This document shows, one piece after another, positions 1 to 11,640 of a stretch of 64,000 nucleotides of DNA. Numbering within the stretch: position 1 is the first letter of the stretch; each line of letters opens with the position of its first letter. Under the pieces are notes generated by a model that searched no databases, was not told where the DNA came from, and worked only from the letters and a program-made list of their open reading frames with translations. Origin of the DNA: Massospora cicadina (lineage: Eukaryota; Entomophthoromycota; Entomophthoromycetes; Entomophthorales; Entomophthoraceae); contig JAKSZP010000129.1 in the NCBI GenBank assembly GCA_022478985.1, positions 119,905-183,904 of the forward strand, written 5' to 3'. Made by a program: the position numbers and the translations under genes.

Positions 1-253
1 ACTTTCCAAAGTTAGGATTCAGATAAAGACCAGTAAAGAGATGAAATAAATATCTTTTATTAGAAGGTATAAGTTAGATAATCAGTCATTAGGCCAGGTG
101 CCAGTATTTAGATCTCTAGGGCATCTCCTGGCCACATTTGAGCACAAAATTATAACAGATATTTTCCCACCTCAGTTTGGCCCTTGAACTGATATGACTG
201 AGATCTATTCTTATGTTTATTGATGGCAAAATACTCTCAAAATCGGGAGGATT

Positions 254-628
254 TCAGGGACAATAAAGCGATAAACATGCAAAATTATCCAAGGATCTTC
301 TAATTTTGAGTTTCGTCATACTGCTGATGAAATATACCTTCTGTGAAATTCTTGCACCGATTAAAGTATATGAAGTGCCCCTAATTGGGACGTCAGCAGG
401 CCTCTCTCTCAATAGCACTAGGTACTCCCTTTTGGGCGGTCCATGTGCAAGTGCTATCATGCCAATTACGCGGATTGACATTCGAATTTCGCCCTGGGAC
501 AGGAAATTAATTACGTTATCATTTTTCTGATTGTTCATGGGACCTTTATACGTTAACTTTGGGTCGTCCTGAACAAATTTATATACTAGTTGTTTGATAT
601 TGTTCCCAATAATGGGACCAATTGCCAA
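254..628 (-). CDS. Hypothetical 124-residue ORF at the 3' side of element A
   Basis: This is an uninterrupted ORF downstream of the integrase remnant of element A, on the same strand. I do not recognise its family. It has no obvious signal peptide, membrane segment or zinc motif, and its middle is rich in basic residues (a PPKREYLVLLRERP stretch). Its position after integrase would suit an integrase C-terminal domain or an extra 3' ORF, but it does not resemble the integrase tails seen in elements B and H. It could be a chance ORF in decayed sequence. Confidence 0.25.
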   Translation of the reverse strand: MAIGPIIGNNIKQLVYKFVQDDPKLTYKGPMNNQKNDNVINFLSQGEIRMSIRVIGMIALAHGPPKREYLVLLRERPADVPIRGTSYTLIGARISQKVYFISSMTKLKIRRSLDNFACLSLYCP

Positions 629-789
629 GATTTGATGCAGAGATAATCAGCCATAATGAGTGAGCATATTTGGTCTTTGCTTTTTAATAAAGTATTTGAT
701 TATATTGAAGTTAAGATATTCAGCCTGAGCCATGTAATTGCAATAGGCTAGAGGTGAGAGTTAAGGTATTAGCTCGAACACTGGGAGGA

Positions 790-1395
790 TAATTGGCCTA
801 ATATGATGGTTGTTGAAAGGTTTATTTTTGAGTTAACCACCAGAATCTGGCATGCTTTATAACACACTCCATAATAAACTTGATCTTAGTGACCGCTCCC
901 AAGTCATTAATCGCCCTGACTTCCACCCATCTCGTCAAATGATCAATTGCTATGGTTATATACTTAGATCAGTTCACTTCAGTTGATAGAGGTCCCACTA
1001 CATCAAGGGAAACATTATGTCAAGCGAAATGGTGCTTGACCAGTTGGTATGTGGTTTCTTGTGGAAAGGCTTCTCCATTTGACACTGATGACAACAGCTT
1101 ACCGTCTTCAGCAAATCATAATGCATGCTCTCCCAATGGTAGCGGGGTCACAAAAACTCCAACATTTTCCACAAACCTCCATGTCCTACCACCTGATGTA
1201 CATCTATAATGATCACAGGTCTAGCGGAAGTTTAGGGAAACTCAGCGTCAAATCCTCAATCCACTTATATAGTTCCCCACTGCATAGGAAGGTATCCTTT
1301 CTAAGCGCATCTAGCACTTTGATTACTTGCGGCGGCTCATCATGGTATTTATCCACCACCATTTTCTCATACATAATGTAAGCCAAATCAGCCAA
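790..1395 (-). pseudogene. Integrase remnant (zinc-binding and start of catalytic core), element A
   Basis: Integrase would join retroelement cDNA to the chromosome. The ORF at 1213-1395 fits the region joining RNase H to the integrase zinc domain. Further left, another frame reads LDVVGPLSTEVN then ITIAIDHLTRWVEV, the classic gypsy sequence around the first catalytic Asp (DVVGPL; AIDHLTRW). Tryptophan and histidine-rich text before it looks like a worn H2C2 zinc domain. At least two frameshifts separate the pieces. The second Asp and the Glu of the DDE triad were not located, so the 3' half is lost or unrecognisable. Confidence 0.65.
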
Positions 1396-1409
1396 TATAG
1401 CAATCGTTG

Positions 1410-1860
1410 GTAATCATGAAAGACAATCCGCATCTTGATGTTATGATCCTGGATGGTGTACAATCTTAAAAACTTATACTTGTAGCTTCAACGCCCATTG
1501 TGTGAGCCGTCCTTCTGGTTCATGGAGATTTACAGCCAGCGCAAGGAAGCATGATCCATTACCAATTTGAACTTCACCCCATGAAGGTATAATCTAAACT
1601 GTTTATACACTTAGATCACTGCTAAAAACTCACTCTCAGTCACAGTGTAATTCTGTTCATGACAGTTTAAACTTTGGCTACAAAATGCAATATGGTGCTC
1701 TACGCTATCATCATCTTTCTGAGATAAATTTGCCCCTACGGCGGAGAGTGATGCATCCATTTGTAAGATGAATTGTTTTTCGAAGTTGGGGTATTGCAAA
1801 ATGGGTGTGTTCTCCAACGCGAAACATAATACATCAAAAGCGTTTTGGCATCATTCCATC
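1410..1860 (-). pseudogene. RNase H domain remnant, element A
   Basis: RNase H removes the RNA strand from the RNA-DNA hybrid during reverse transcription. The ORF at 1611-1817 reads ILQMDASLSAVGANLSQ followed by HHIAFCSQSLNCHEQNY and TVTESEFLAVI. This matches the standard gypsy RNase H run: first catalytic Asp in the TDAS-like motif, the SRxLxxxExNY box, and the catalytic Glu in ExExLAV. It lies directly downstream of the RT fragment on the same strand. A stop ends the ORF just after the Glu box, and later residues are in other frames. Confidence 0.75.
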
Positions 1861-2170
1861 AAGTTGAAAGTGGAACTTTCTTTAATAACTCAGAGTGGTG
1901 CTTAATACATCTGAAGTTAGGAATGAATTGCCATTAGTAACCGACCATCCCCAAGAACACTTGTATATCACATTTAATACTGGGGCAGGTCATCTTGCTT
2001 ATTGCTTCCACCTTTGCAGGCTGCAGTTTAAGCCCTTTTAAATCCACTACAAACCCAAGGTATTCTAAATGCTCTTTAAAAAGGTGACACTTCTAAGGCT
2101 TGAATTTGATATTAGCATCAGAGAGTTAGCGAGACACTTGTTCCAGATGGTCAAGGTGCTCTGTAAACGT

Positions 2171-2900
2171 TCACAAGAATATGTTAATATCATCAAGGTA
2201 AACTAAGATGCAAGACAGCTTCAAATCACCCAAGATTGTATCCCTAGCACGCTGAAACATAGCCAGGATGCTGCAAAAAACCTGTGGCATACTTGTAGGA
2301 TGAAATAACCCCTTCAAAGCGATTATAGCGCTAAACCTATACCACCAATCATAATTTGATCTGCCAGTACCCAAATATCAAATCCATGGCGGAAAAATAG
2401 TTTAGCTCCTCCAAGTCAATCTAACGCATCGTCTATCCATGATAGGGGGTAGAATTCTTTCTTTGTTACACTATTGAGCTTGCAATAATCAATGACCACC
2501 CAATTTGTTCTGTCTTTTATATTTACAATAAACACCAGCAATGTCCATAGACTCTTTGACAGCTCTAGCGTTCCTTGTTTGATCAATTTATCTACCTCAT
2601 CAGATACAACCTCTTCTGCAATCTTTGAGTGCTGAATAGGCCACAATTGAGTGGGAGGATGATCACCTGTATCTATCTGATGCACTACCCCCTGGGTGCA
2701 CCCCAAATCATGATTGTCAAATGCAAAATTGTCTCAGTATTTTTAAATAAAGCTATCGCCTTATCTTTCTGTTCTTCTGACAATCCAGTTAGCACTTCAC
2801 GCGGAACCCTGTCATTACGCCAAATGATGGATTTTCTGGTAGGCTGAGGTCCTCCCATGATCCAAATCATGAACACGATGAATCTCATCAATAAAACCAA
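2171..2900 (-). pseudogene. Reverse transcriptase remnant, element A
   Basis: This copies element RNA into DNA. Fragments in order are: HQIDTGDHPPTQLWPIQ and DKLIKQGTLELSKSLWTLLV (fingers), WVVIDYCKLNSVTKKEFYPL with WIDDALD (the DYRKLN box), LKGLFHPTSMPQVF (LFxxTxMPxGL box), and ILVYLDDINIFL. The last keeps both catalytic aspartates of the YxDD motif. Frameshifts near 2400 and 2690 and in-frame stops break the chain. Upstream lies protease, downstream RNase H, as in other gypsy elements. Confidence 0.8.
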
Positions 2901-3279
2901 TTTTAGATAAACACCTAGTGCCCTTTGATCATCATTGACTCTTTCTGTAGGTTTGCTAGCAGTACCTTCACTTCACCATTTCCTGGTAACAGTAGCCCTG
3001 GAGCCTCATGGGGTTTGAGCCATGATGGCTGGTAAGGCCCCAAATTTTTCCATATAGCCCTTCAGGGACGTCTATTTTGAGCTCAGTTCCTATAATGCAC
3101 TGGTGCCCAGAATGTAGGCTCAAAGTGCTCGCTGCTCATAGTGGCATAACTTTATAATTTTAGATCTGTTTGGGGAGGGCTCTGGTTCTCCGCTTCATTC
3201 ACTGATATGAAACAGGAATCACCCATCACTATACGCCACATTGATTTGACTGGAGAGAAACATATCTTTTGGGATTTTA

Positions 3280-3718
3280 CTAGAGGTAAAGTAAATTGGA
3301 ATCTTTTTCACAAAAACTAATGGTATCTTCCGCCATATTGACAACTGTTCCAAATCCCCTCATGAATGCAGCACTGATCATCATATCATAAATATTATAT
3401 GGTAGAACCACCACTGGAGCGGAAGCCCTAACTGAACCAAATTGCAAAGGAAATGCGCTGTACAACTTCAGACACAGTGCTCTGTGTCCCTGCGGTCACA
3501 TATACTATTCTGTGATCCACATCTGGCTCCAACGGAAGTTTAGCCACAAGCTTGGTAGAAATTATATTTACTGGGGCACCAGTATCTATTATAGCTCGGA
3601 TTTTTGTGTTCTGAACAAAAATGTCACAGTAGGTGGACTCTGAATAAGATAAACCATTGGTGTTCATTATTTGAACATCCAAAGGCTTTTTGTTACCAAG
3701 GAAGGAGGATATGCCCAT
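3280..3718 (-). pseudogene. Aspartic protease remnant, element A
   Basis: The retroviral-type protease would cut the Gag-Pol polyprotein as a homodimer. The fragment contains IRAIIDTGAPVNIISTKLV, the D-T-G-A active-site loop in its usual hydrophobic setting, about 45 residues into the ORF. A second frame downstream (3280-3465) carries PVVVLPYNIYDMMISAAFM, matching the conserved second half seen in elements B, C and K (AVALDNNAYDMLIG in B). One frameshift near 3430-3460 separates the halves. Confidence 0.8.
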
Positions 3719-4107
3719 AATGACATGAGGATACTACTGACGATTTTTTGACTAGAATAGCTAGGTTAACTCTCACTAAGGAGGCGACGTCTGTTGAAGG
3801 TCTCGCATTACTTATGCCATTTTGTTCCAAAATCTGCCATAAATACAGCTTCTGCACATCACGGTGGAGCTCAGAGCTTGAGGGGGAGTAACCACTCTCT
3901 TGAATGGAGGCTGATGTATTCAACAGAAGCTGTTGGTATAACAAGTCGTCAGGATGATTTCCAAGTCCAATGTGAAGAGACTCTTGAGAATTGTTAGGGA
4001 CAATTAAATTTGAATTAGTGGAGGTAGAGTGTCCCATCTCTACTACACTCGAGTTTTCCCAGCTTGATCATCCCAGATGGCACCGCATACACCTGCTGGT
4101 TACCTGA

Positions 4108-4149
4108 GCAATTAACCGCATAACGCATTTTTCGTCTGCATGAAAAGCA
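4108..4149 (-). pseudogene. Gag zinc knuckle with the histidine replaced, element A
   Basis: On the minus strand this reads CFSCRRKMRYAVNC. The spacing is exactly CX2CX4(X)X4C, the CCHC nucleic-acid-binding knuckle of retroelement Gag, but the histidine position is Arg (a CGT-type codon where CAT/CAC is expected). It sits between the Gag core at 4423-4680 and the protease, where a nucleocapsid knuckle belongs. Confidence 0.6.
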
Positions 4150-4422
4150 AGCATTCATAAAGGGCTCACGTCTATAGTTTATTGCTGAAGGACCAGGTCA
4201 AAAATTAACTGAAGTATTGAAAGTTCTGGGATGAGGCAGCTGAGCGTACATAGGGCGAAAGGGATCCGTGGATATATGAAGTGGACAAATATTTCCCAAC
4301 AGCTTATAACTCAGTCGTTGCTGTCCATATCCAAAGGAGTATGCTGCGGCGAAAGCAGGGACCTATCGCTCCACATTGGGAGCGATGGACGTGGCAGAGA
4401 GACAACATAAAGTGTTCACAAT

Positions 4423-6158
4423 TCAAATAAGCCTCAAATCTTCATCCTGAAAGTGAAACATAGCATTATGCAATTCATGGTATGGTTTGACTGCCACTGT
4501 CATCGCTATGCTTACAACCTCATTGTATAAAATGTTGGCTACTATTAACACATGTGCTTCCACCTTGAATCGCTCAGTGAACTCCAACAGGGACTCATTT
4601 TGTTGGATCTGTAGTTTCAGAAAGTCAGCCTTCCGTTGAGCCATCTTAGCTGCGCCCCCAAATATCTGGAGAACAGTCAATTTTACTTCTTGATAAGATA
4701 CTGAACTATTTGGAGGTATCAGGTGATTTGATCAGCGCTCTCCACATCCAAAGCGGACAGCAACTGTTTTGCTCTCCGCTGATCTGAGCCCCTTCCATGG
4801 TGAATTCGAATCATTTAAATAACCATGGAGATTCCCATCATGACTGAAGGGAAGTAACTTCTTAATCCAAACAATTTCGCCTTGCTTTGGGCTTCAGCCA
4901 CGTCGAACATTCAAATTAGGATTCAAATGACTGGGGAAAACATCCCATTGTGAACTAGCATAGGGATGAGTAGATGGAATTGAATCTGCTGAATTGTACT
5001 CAGAAGAAGTTGGGTTGTGAGGAGGGTCTGCCACTACCCCTGAGGGATACTCACTTGCCAATCCATAGCATTCCTCTCCCAACTCGTTGCTAACTGCACC
5101 ATTTCCCCCTGGTTCATCTTGTTCATCAAAATTTTCGTCGATTATCCATTCCTCTTTAACCGTTTAACACCAACACCGGCTGTCTTGAAACTCCTGTTGA
5201 AGCATCCCATACTGATTTTGCAACTTGTGACAGAATTCTTGCTCAGAGTCCAGCTTATGCTCCACTAACTGAAGCCGTGAGAGAACGTCCTCCACTGTGC
5301 TTTGCATTCTGCTGTTCTGTTGGCCAGTGTCACGCGCTTTTCAGTTGGTTTCATCTACTTGGTTAATGAGGGTAGCTTGCTCTCTCACCAGCTCCTCATT
5401 GGCCTGTCAAAGGGTATCCAACTGCACTCACATATAGCATACTCTACTGTCTCAATGAACTGAAGAGTAATAGCTTAACTGCACTCAGTATGACTAACGA
5501 TTTCCATTGTGTAACCTGACCTACCAACTGGCAATATTCAGGGGATGTTGACAAGGAGATGAGCGCGTTGTCAGCCATCTTCTGATTATTACACTTGATG
5601 TGAAGTTGGCTGAATTCAGTGGCCAAGGAGCCAACGTGATTCGTTATCCACCGCTCTGCCAGGGTTACACTTTCCTAGTATTTGCTACATGGCTTCAAGC
5701 GCTTCCACCCATTCCGCCAGGTCTGTCATAAAACGCTCAATGCTACTTCCTAATGTAATTACATCCCAAATCCATTCTGCTAATAAACCACACCAATCCA
5801 ATAGTTCCCTTATCAATTGAGGTAACTCCTGATTTAACTTTGAAACCAGAACTTCCAACTGATGGTGGACATCACCAACATGGTGGTCACCTGTACCAGC
5901 GCTTCTGCACCTCCAAAAATAGTGATCTAGATGGTCAAGTAGAAAGCGAGTATTGTTCTGCTGCACTTGAATTAACCGCATGATGTCCCCAATCTCAATA
6001 TTGTGGTGGTCCAACACACGCAGTAGCTGGAGGACTGACGGCTGTATGTACACAACTAGATAGTCCTCAGTTCTGTGGGTACTAAGATGATGAGACAACC
6101 TCGTGGTAGTTGCTTCAAGATAGGACATATACAATACATACAAGTCTCTTGGTCCCAT
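4423..6158 (-). pseudogene. Gag remnant, element A
   Basis: Gag forms the particle that packages element RNA. The part at 4423-4680 reads KLQIQQNESLLEFTERFKVE followed by a short helix-rich tail, the pattern of the retrotransposon gag core (short hydrophobic helices around an ExxxxFxxRF-like run). The upstream ORF at 5685-6158 (157 residues) is rich in Leu, His, Gln and Glu and looks like a coiled coil, as in the N-terminal Gag of related elements L and I. Between them, stops and frame changes break the chain. The primer-binding site lies 340 bases upstream, so this is the 5' coding region. Confidence 0.6.
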
Positions 6159-6494
6159 TGATTGTAGAATAAACTCAAAGCAAGCTCCCCCGCCTCATCT
6201 TTGTAGAGTCAATACCCCCACAGAAGCCATTCTATAATGCCTCGCAGCTTCTTGGGGGTCACTTTTGTAGAGCGACCTTGTTGTTCTGCCATCAATTCAG
6301 AGCAAGTTTCTAACTGCAAATTGATCATATAATATTAATCACCTGGCTCTGTCACTGTGAAAAGTGCCAGTTCATTGTTGGATGCTTCCCTAGCTTCCTT
6401 GGCATAGCGAGTGTGAAGTCCAATCAGGTTTTGGCATAATTAGTGAGGGCTTTCCATTTTTCCCTGGTGTCAACAAGCTACACTTTACCAGTTG

Positions 6495-6512
6495 CCCCTG
6501 TAGTGAGCGCCA
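6495..6512 (-). other. Primer-binding site of element A
   Basis: On the minus strand this reads TGGCGCTCACTACAGGGG. It begins with TGG, as a site pairing with a tRNA 3' CCA end should. The same 18-base motif, with 0-3 changes, occurs in elements B, C, F, L and I at the same place, between the 5' LTR and gag. Confidence 0.7.
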
Positions 6513-7200
6513 CTGTATTTTTTGGCATAATGGTTTGATTCCGCTAAGATGGTTTATGCAGGGTATTAGCCACTGAGAAACCAAATCAGACAATATGGAA
6601 ATTGCCAACTCTAATAAAAACTCAATAAATAATATTGAAGCAATCTCCCTGATCGATAATTTGTTATATTCTAATAGATGCAGACTTATCTGCTGACTAC
6701 TAGAAAACCTCCCCTCTCAATCTTCCACTCATTTCTTATCTTGGTATTCCAAGCCAAATGCATCATCAGCTTAGTAATCTCCTATTCGATCCTTTTTAGG
6801 AGTTTTTGTCTATCTCAAGGTTTCTGTGGAATTCTCTCAATTCACTAAAATATTAATACTTTGATTGATTTAATTTTAATCCATATACCTTTTCAGTTTA
6901 ATCTCAAGACGCGCCTCAACTCTAATTTCTGATCCTCCGGAATGTATAGCTTATCATCCAGTCATTTCAACTCCTTGACAACCCCTAAGGAGGATAACAT
7001 CAGGAATAACTGGGTGGAACTGCATATCGAGGGTGAAGATGGCCACAAAAATGAGAACTCAAACAACGCAGTGTACCACGTGCTAGAGGAGCTAGCGCAA
7101 TGGCTTTTCATGATAGGCTAAGAGTAAAAATAACTGACAGAGATGAATTGAATGAGACCTACTTGTATCAATAAAACCTACCTACCATAATAATCAACTC
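6513..7200. other. Non-coding junction; probable worn 5' LTR of element A
   Basis: No protein homology is visible. By position, directly outside the primer-binding site, at least the left part should be the 5' LTR of A. I found no second copy to confirm it. The right part (about 7,000-7,200) may belong to the 5' side of element K. Confidence 0.4.
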
Positions 7201-7221
7201 AATTAAGGAGGAAAGCAGCTG

Positions 7222-7676
7222 ATGATGGATACCTTTAATAACCTAGAGCCAGATATCAAGGATGCCATCAGGACCACAATAAGAGCTGAAGCCTTGAAAC
7301 AGTTCAAAGAGTCTAACACTGATGTTCTGATGACTGGGAACCCTTTTAAAATTAGTGTAACAAATGTGGAAGAAGTGATACAGAGAGTTCACATCTTGGC
7401 TGTGCTGGACACTGGGGGCTCCCCAACATAATTTCATCTAAACTCATGAAAATACCATAGTTTATGTCCAACATAGACTACAATGTGAAATACCAAATAT
7501 ATGGACCCAACACTACCAGCGCTTTAGGAGCCATCTCAGCGTTACCACTACACTTTGGGCACATTGTTCTAACATCTCCAGCAGTAGTCTTGGATAACAA
7601 CCACTATGATTTCCTAATTTTGATGCAGCTTTTAAATAATTTGGAGCTAAGATCTATTTTACAATTAGTACTGTGA
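7222..7676 (+). pseudogene. Aspartic protease remnant, element K
   Basis: The first ORF (7222-7431) carries NVEEVIQRVHILAVLDTGGS, where D-T-G is the active-site loop. After a frameshift and stop near 7430, a second ORF (7464-7676) has LPLHFGHIVLTSPAVVLDN then YDFLILMQLLNN, matching the second half of the B protease (NIILSDPAVALDNNAYDMLI). The pairing of these two ORFs is therefore secure even though the frame changes. Confidence 0.75.
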
Positions 7677-8229
7677 GTATTCTGAGCTATAAACATCCAC
7701 TAGCGTTTAAGGATGAGGACGCTAAACCATGAAAGCAATGGATAAGTTTAGTGGAGACAGATCAATAAAATAATCCTATTTACTACACCCTTAAAGAAAA
7801 GGGTACTAAGCAACTGCACTCCACATTCATAACGGAAGCAGGTCTCCCATGATTGCTAGTGAGACCATGGAGAGCAAACCATGGGGCAAAAGGTGGATGA
7901 TCTTTTTAAATCATAGTTAAGTCAACAACTAGTTCTCTCTTTGAAGTTTAAAGCCGCAATGGAATCTGCAAACAGGAGCCAAGAGTTTTACCTTAAGATA
8001 TAATACCAACTACTCAGGGGTTGACTGTCATATTAGGAAATATTACAACCCATCTAAGAAGAGTAGAGGAAGGACAGATCATTGCGCACGACCAACATAT
8101 CATTTGCAATGACATTGCATAAGTACACGCCATAGGAGGATTTGTTAGCTCAGATTTGGGATGGGACCCCAAAAAACAGCCCGAACTGAATAGCTATTTG
8201 ATGTGTTTATGAAATTCTTAACCACCATA

Positions 8230-9000
8230 TATAATGACTAAGGACTCAAAAAGGGAGAAATCTATGTGAGGGTACTAATTCAGCTATTCCATTTAAAGTC
8301 AAACACCTTATGCTGTTAAATAGCTGAAGATGCTATTATCACTGAAGAATTAAGTCAACTAACAGAAGCTGGGCTAATTAATTCTTTGAAGAGTCTCTGA
8401 CTTCACTGTATTTCTAGGATGCAAAAAGGATGGTACTCACCACATAATAATGGACTACTGCCGCTTGAACAAAGTTACCAAAAAAGTTTACTACCTTCTC
8501 CCGTGCATAGACGATGCTTTGAAACTCTCAGGATTGACAAAATATTTCTCTGCAATGAACCTGGACAGCAGATACTGGAAGGATCTTTCACCGGAAGAAA
8601 AAAAAAGTGCACCTTGATTAGCCGTCAAGGATTGTTTGAGCCAACTAGGATGCCACAGGGGCTCTACAACGCCCCTGAAACATTTTAAGCGCTTGATAGA
8701 CTGGATCTTTGAGGCTCAAGCTTTCCAGTGTGCTGATCTTCCTAGACAACATTACCATGTTCATCCAAATTTTCAATAACATCTTTCAAACATCTGCGTA
8801 GTTTTGACCCTTATGCAAGCATCAAATTAAAATTGAAACAAAGCAAATGCACCTTTTTCAAGAGAGCACCTGGAGCTCCTTGGGAATGAGATTAGTCCCA
8901 GCGGAATCAAGCCCCAGTATGGGAAAGTCAAAGTGAATATGACAATGGAGCCATCCAAGAGCATGATGGACACAATCTGCTCTTTGAGATGGCGGAATAT
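8230..9000 (+). pseudogene. Reverse transcriptase remnant, element K
   Basis: Worn RT sequence is spread over several frames. The clearest part is at 8600-8680: KKKCTLISRQGLFEPTRMPQ followed by GLYNAPETF, the LFxPTRMPxGLxNAPxxF box of gypsy RT. Before it, text around 8440-8560 fits the DYRKLN-IDDAL box in broken form (an ...CIDDALKLS run in one frame), and 8720-8770 fits the palm region, though I could not find a clean YxDD. Stops are frequent. Confidence 0.7.
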
Positions 9001-9039
9001 TTAGAGCAGTTTATCCCCGCATTGTGGACTTGGCTTCAC

Positions 9040-9430
9040 CCCTCAATTACCTGATGATGAAAGAAACAAAGTCCAAATGGGACCTGTAACAGGAGCAGGC
9101 CTTCGATGAGCTAGAGGCGAGATTGGTAGAGGCGCCAATGCTGGCTTCACTGGACTTTAATAAGGCCTTCAACGTATACAACAATGCAAGTAATGTTGGT
9201 CTTAGTGTAAACTGGCCCAACTAGAAGAAAAAGAAGTGAATCATCCTATTAGGAATTATTATAAAGTACTTAGAAAGTCTGATAGTAGATTTTATATAGA
9301 GAAAGTGCTTGATGGTGATCTGTGCAGTGAAGCACATCTGAACCAACCTTTATAGAGTCCACTTTAAGGTTGTGACAGATCACGTGTTACTCCGCTATAT
9401 GCAAAATATGATTGATCCTGATGGACGCCT
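9040..9430 (+). pseudogene. RNase H domain remnant, element K
   Basis: In one frame the sequence at 9100-9210 reads FDELEARLVEAPMLASLDF then NKAFNVYNNASNVGLSV. This matches the gypsy connection and the start of RNase H (FxxLKxxLxxAPVLAxPDF, then the TDAS motif). The first catalytic Asp is Asn here (YNNAS rather than xTDAS), so this copy would be inactive even without its stops. Confidence 0.6.
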
Positions 9431-9639
9431 TTCCATATTGCAGTACTGACTGCTCCAAGTATACAATTTTTGATTATCTATTGAGCAGGGGCAAACACCT
9501 CAACGCCAACGGCTGTCAAGAATGCCAGTTTTCCACCTACAAGCACCAAAAAGTGATCAATCATGAAAAATTTTTAAGCTACAACAAACATAGCAGGATA
9601 AGATGGATGAGGTAAAGAATGTTTTAAAAAGTTGCTCCA

Positions 9640-10545
9640 AAGATATCTGGCATGTTGATGGCCACCTGCAGAAGAAGATTTAAAATAAAGGTTACCAGTA
9701 CATCAGATCATGCAACTAGATGGATCTAGTAACGGAGTCATTCAAGCAAATTGGCCATGGGTGGCTTCAGAAGACGTTGACCTAACTGAAGGATCAATTT
9801 TATTGCAAGTCCATCTCCGATGACGTCCACCAGGCCTTAGAACTATGCATACCTCGCATGAGTTTCCATCCATTAGAGAAAAAGTCCTGAGTTAAATTCA
9901 ATCCCGCTAACAGCCCCATTTAGTAAGTGTCCATTGATGTGGCGGGACTGCTACAACTGCCTCTAGTGGAGCATAATTCATACTCATAGCCTTGGACATA
10001 TTCCCAAGTGGGTTGAAGCCCTAGCGGTCAAGACTTACATCACAAAATAACCGCCCATTTTACTATACAACCAAGTTAGAACTAGACGTGGATGTCCTCA
10101 AATCTTGCTCTCAGATAATGGAAAAAACTTCATTTTAGATGTCATGAGGATATTAATGTACCTAGTTGGAGTGAATCAACGATTAACACTCTCTACACAC
10201 CATTTTTCAAATGGTAGCTTTAAGTGAGTGAATGGAACTTTAATGGAGATACTAAAGAAGATGTCTCAAAACTATAAGTTTAAACGGGATCATTTGCTGC
10301 CTTTTACACTGTTGTATTACATGCTTTGCCACCACTGGATAGTAGTGATTCACCTTTCAAAGCCCTATAGGGGCGATAAGCAGCATTGCCAACCCTGCAG
10401 GACCAATAATCTCCACGAATTAATAGAACCTGCAGCCTATAAGATATCAACAAGAGCTTGAAATGAAATGATTGAATATGCAATTGTAAGCCTCCAGCAA
10501 CATAGAGGAGACTATCCCACGAAGCTAACATGAGTGTCAGCGACT
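9640..10545 (+). pseudogene. Integrase remnant, element K
   Basis: Integrase core pieces are visible in several frames. Around 9960-10010, FILIALDIFPSGLKP resembles the gypsy IxIAIDHFTKWVEA run after the first Asp. At 10228-10330, NGTLMEILKKMSQNYKFKRD then HLLPFTLLYYMLCHH matches the helix after the catalytic Glu (VNGTLLxMLKKL...WDxxLPxxLFAYR). Around 10345-10370 a PFKAL[Y]G-like run matches the PFELLYG box. Stops and frameshifts are dense. Confidence 0.65.
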
Positions 10546-10810
10546 AGATAGGCTACCATAGTTCAGCCTAGGTGACAAACTATTGTTTTAAAACCTACGG
10601 GGAGGACAACCAGAAAAACTACAGGTCATTTAGAATGAACCTGAGACTGTTTTAGCTAAAGAAAGAGCCAAATACTCCATATGGGGTGATAAAACTAACT
10701 TGGTTCTTAATAGAGTGCACGCCAGGTACCTAAGGCCATTCCCCCTCGTCTTAGGAGAAAGTGTCCCATATGAGGCTGCAGAGGCATCAAAAGATTATTA
10801 ATTGACCTCT

Positions 10811-11254
10811 GAAATGAACAGAGTCCAAAACCAGATAGACGAAGTTGTTGGCAGCTTACTAGTTGTAGATGGATTTGACCGACCTTCTTTTATAAATATC
10901 AAATCCTAATAAATTTTTCATTCAGTCAGGATGATATCAACGGAAATAGTTTTTACACCTGACGATCAAATAGAAGCAGTATATGAAGATGACAAAACCG
11001 CCACCAATAAATGTGAAAATTGTCCCTTTTTATACTTTTGGGGTCTAAAAAATTTGCAATTAGTGATATGAAAACAATATAACCCAATTAGATACTTTGA
11101 AATAAAAGTAACCTTTACATGTAAATATTACCAAATCATGTAATAAACTATTCTAAAAGCTATATGAAAACTGATTTGAGGTGCATTATGGGCGAACCTT
11201 TGAATGAATTTGAAGTTGAACAGCATATTACCTAATTGGGTAAAGAAGCAATAA
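10811..11254. other. A+T-rich spacer, nothing recognised
   Basis: No protein similarity, repeat pair or RNA gene was seen. It may include worn LTR sequence of element K, but no second copy was found. Confidence 0.4.
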
Positions 11255-11570
11255 CACAGGCTTGCATTTTTTCAGTTGCGTCATATTTTTCAAGTTTTGA
11301 TGAATGATTCCTATGTATGTTTGTGCGCTGAATCCAAAAATGACCTTAGTTTCTATCCATCACTTCAGAAATTTTGAAAATCATAATTTGCCAAATGTAG
11401 TATATTTCAAAAAATATCACAAATATGAGACTTAATGACAGAGTGAAATAGGTTTGTTTCATATAAAACATATTATTTTGCAGCTTATCATAGACATAAT
11501 AGAATAGAATATAGAAATATAGAAAAAAACTCACAATTTTAGTCGTTGTGTCGATGTGTTTTTGGACCAG
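11255..11570 (+). repeat. Left terminal inverted repeat of the DNA transposon
   Basis: It pairs in inverted orientation with 13496-13807. Matching landmarks are CCTATGTATGTTTGTGCGCT (about 11311-11330), CTTAATGACAGAGTGAAATA (about 11431-11450) and TTTTTGGACCAG at the inner end (11559-11570). Mismatches and small indels are scattered along its length, so the two arms have diverged since insertion. Confidence 0.85.
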
Positions 11571-11640
11571 GCAAATGTGTTATATATCAAAAGAGAACAT
11601 AAATATAAGATGTACTGACAGATTTAAATACATAGGAAAT

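Larger units (their letters stand above)
790..6512 (-). mobile_element. Degraded Ty3/gypsy LTR retrotransposon, element A
   Basis: Reading leftwards from a primer-binding-site motif at 6495-6512, the order is gag, zinc knuckle, protease, reverse transcriptase, RNase H, integrase. This is the Ty3/gypsy order, because integrase follows RNase H. Every domain is broken by stops or frameshifts, so the copy is dead. The 5' LTR should lie to the right of 6512 and the 3' LTR near or beyond the left window edge. I could not match two LTR copies, so the outer ends are not fixed. Confidence 0.8.
7200..10810 (+). mobile_element. Degraded Ty3/gypsy element K (pol only)
   Basis: Protease, RT, RNase H and integrase fragments follow in gypsy order on the plus strand. 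No gag or primer-binding site was found upstream, so the copy looks 5'-truncated, with its left end close to the LTR region of element A, which faces the other way. LTRs were not identified. Confidence 0.75.
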
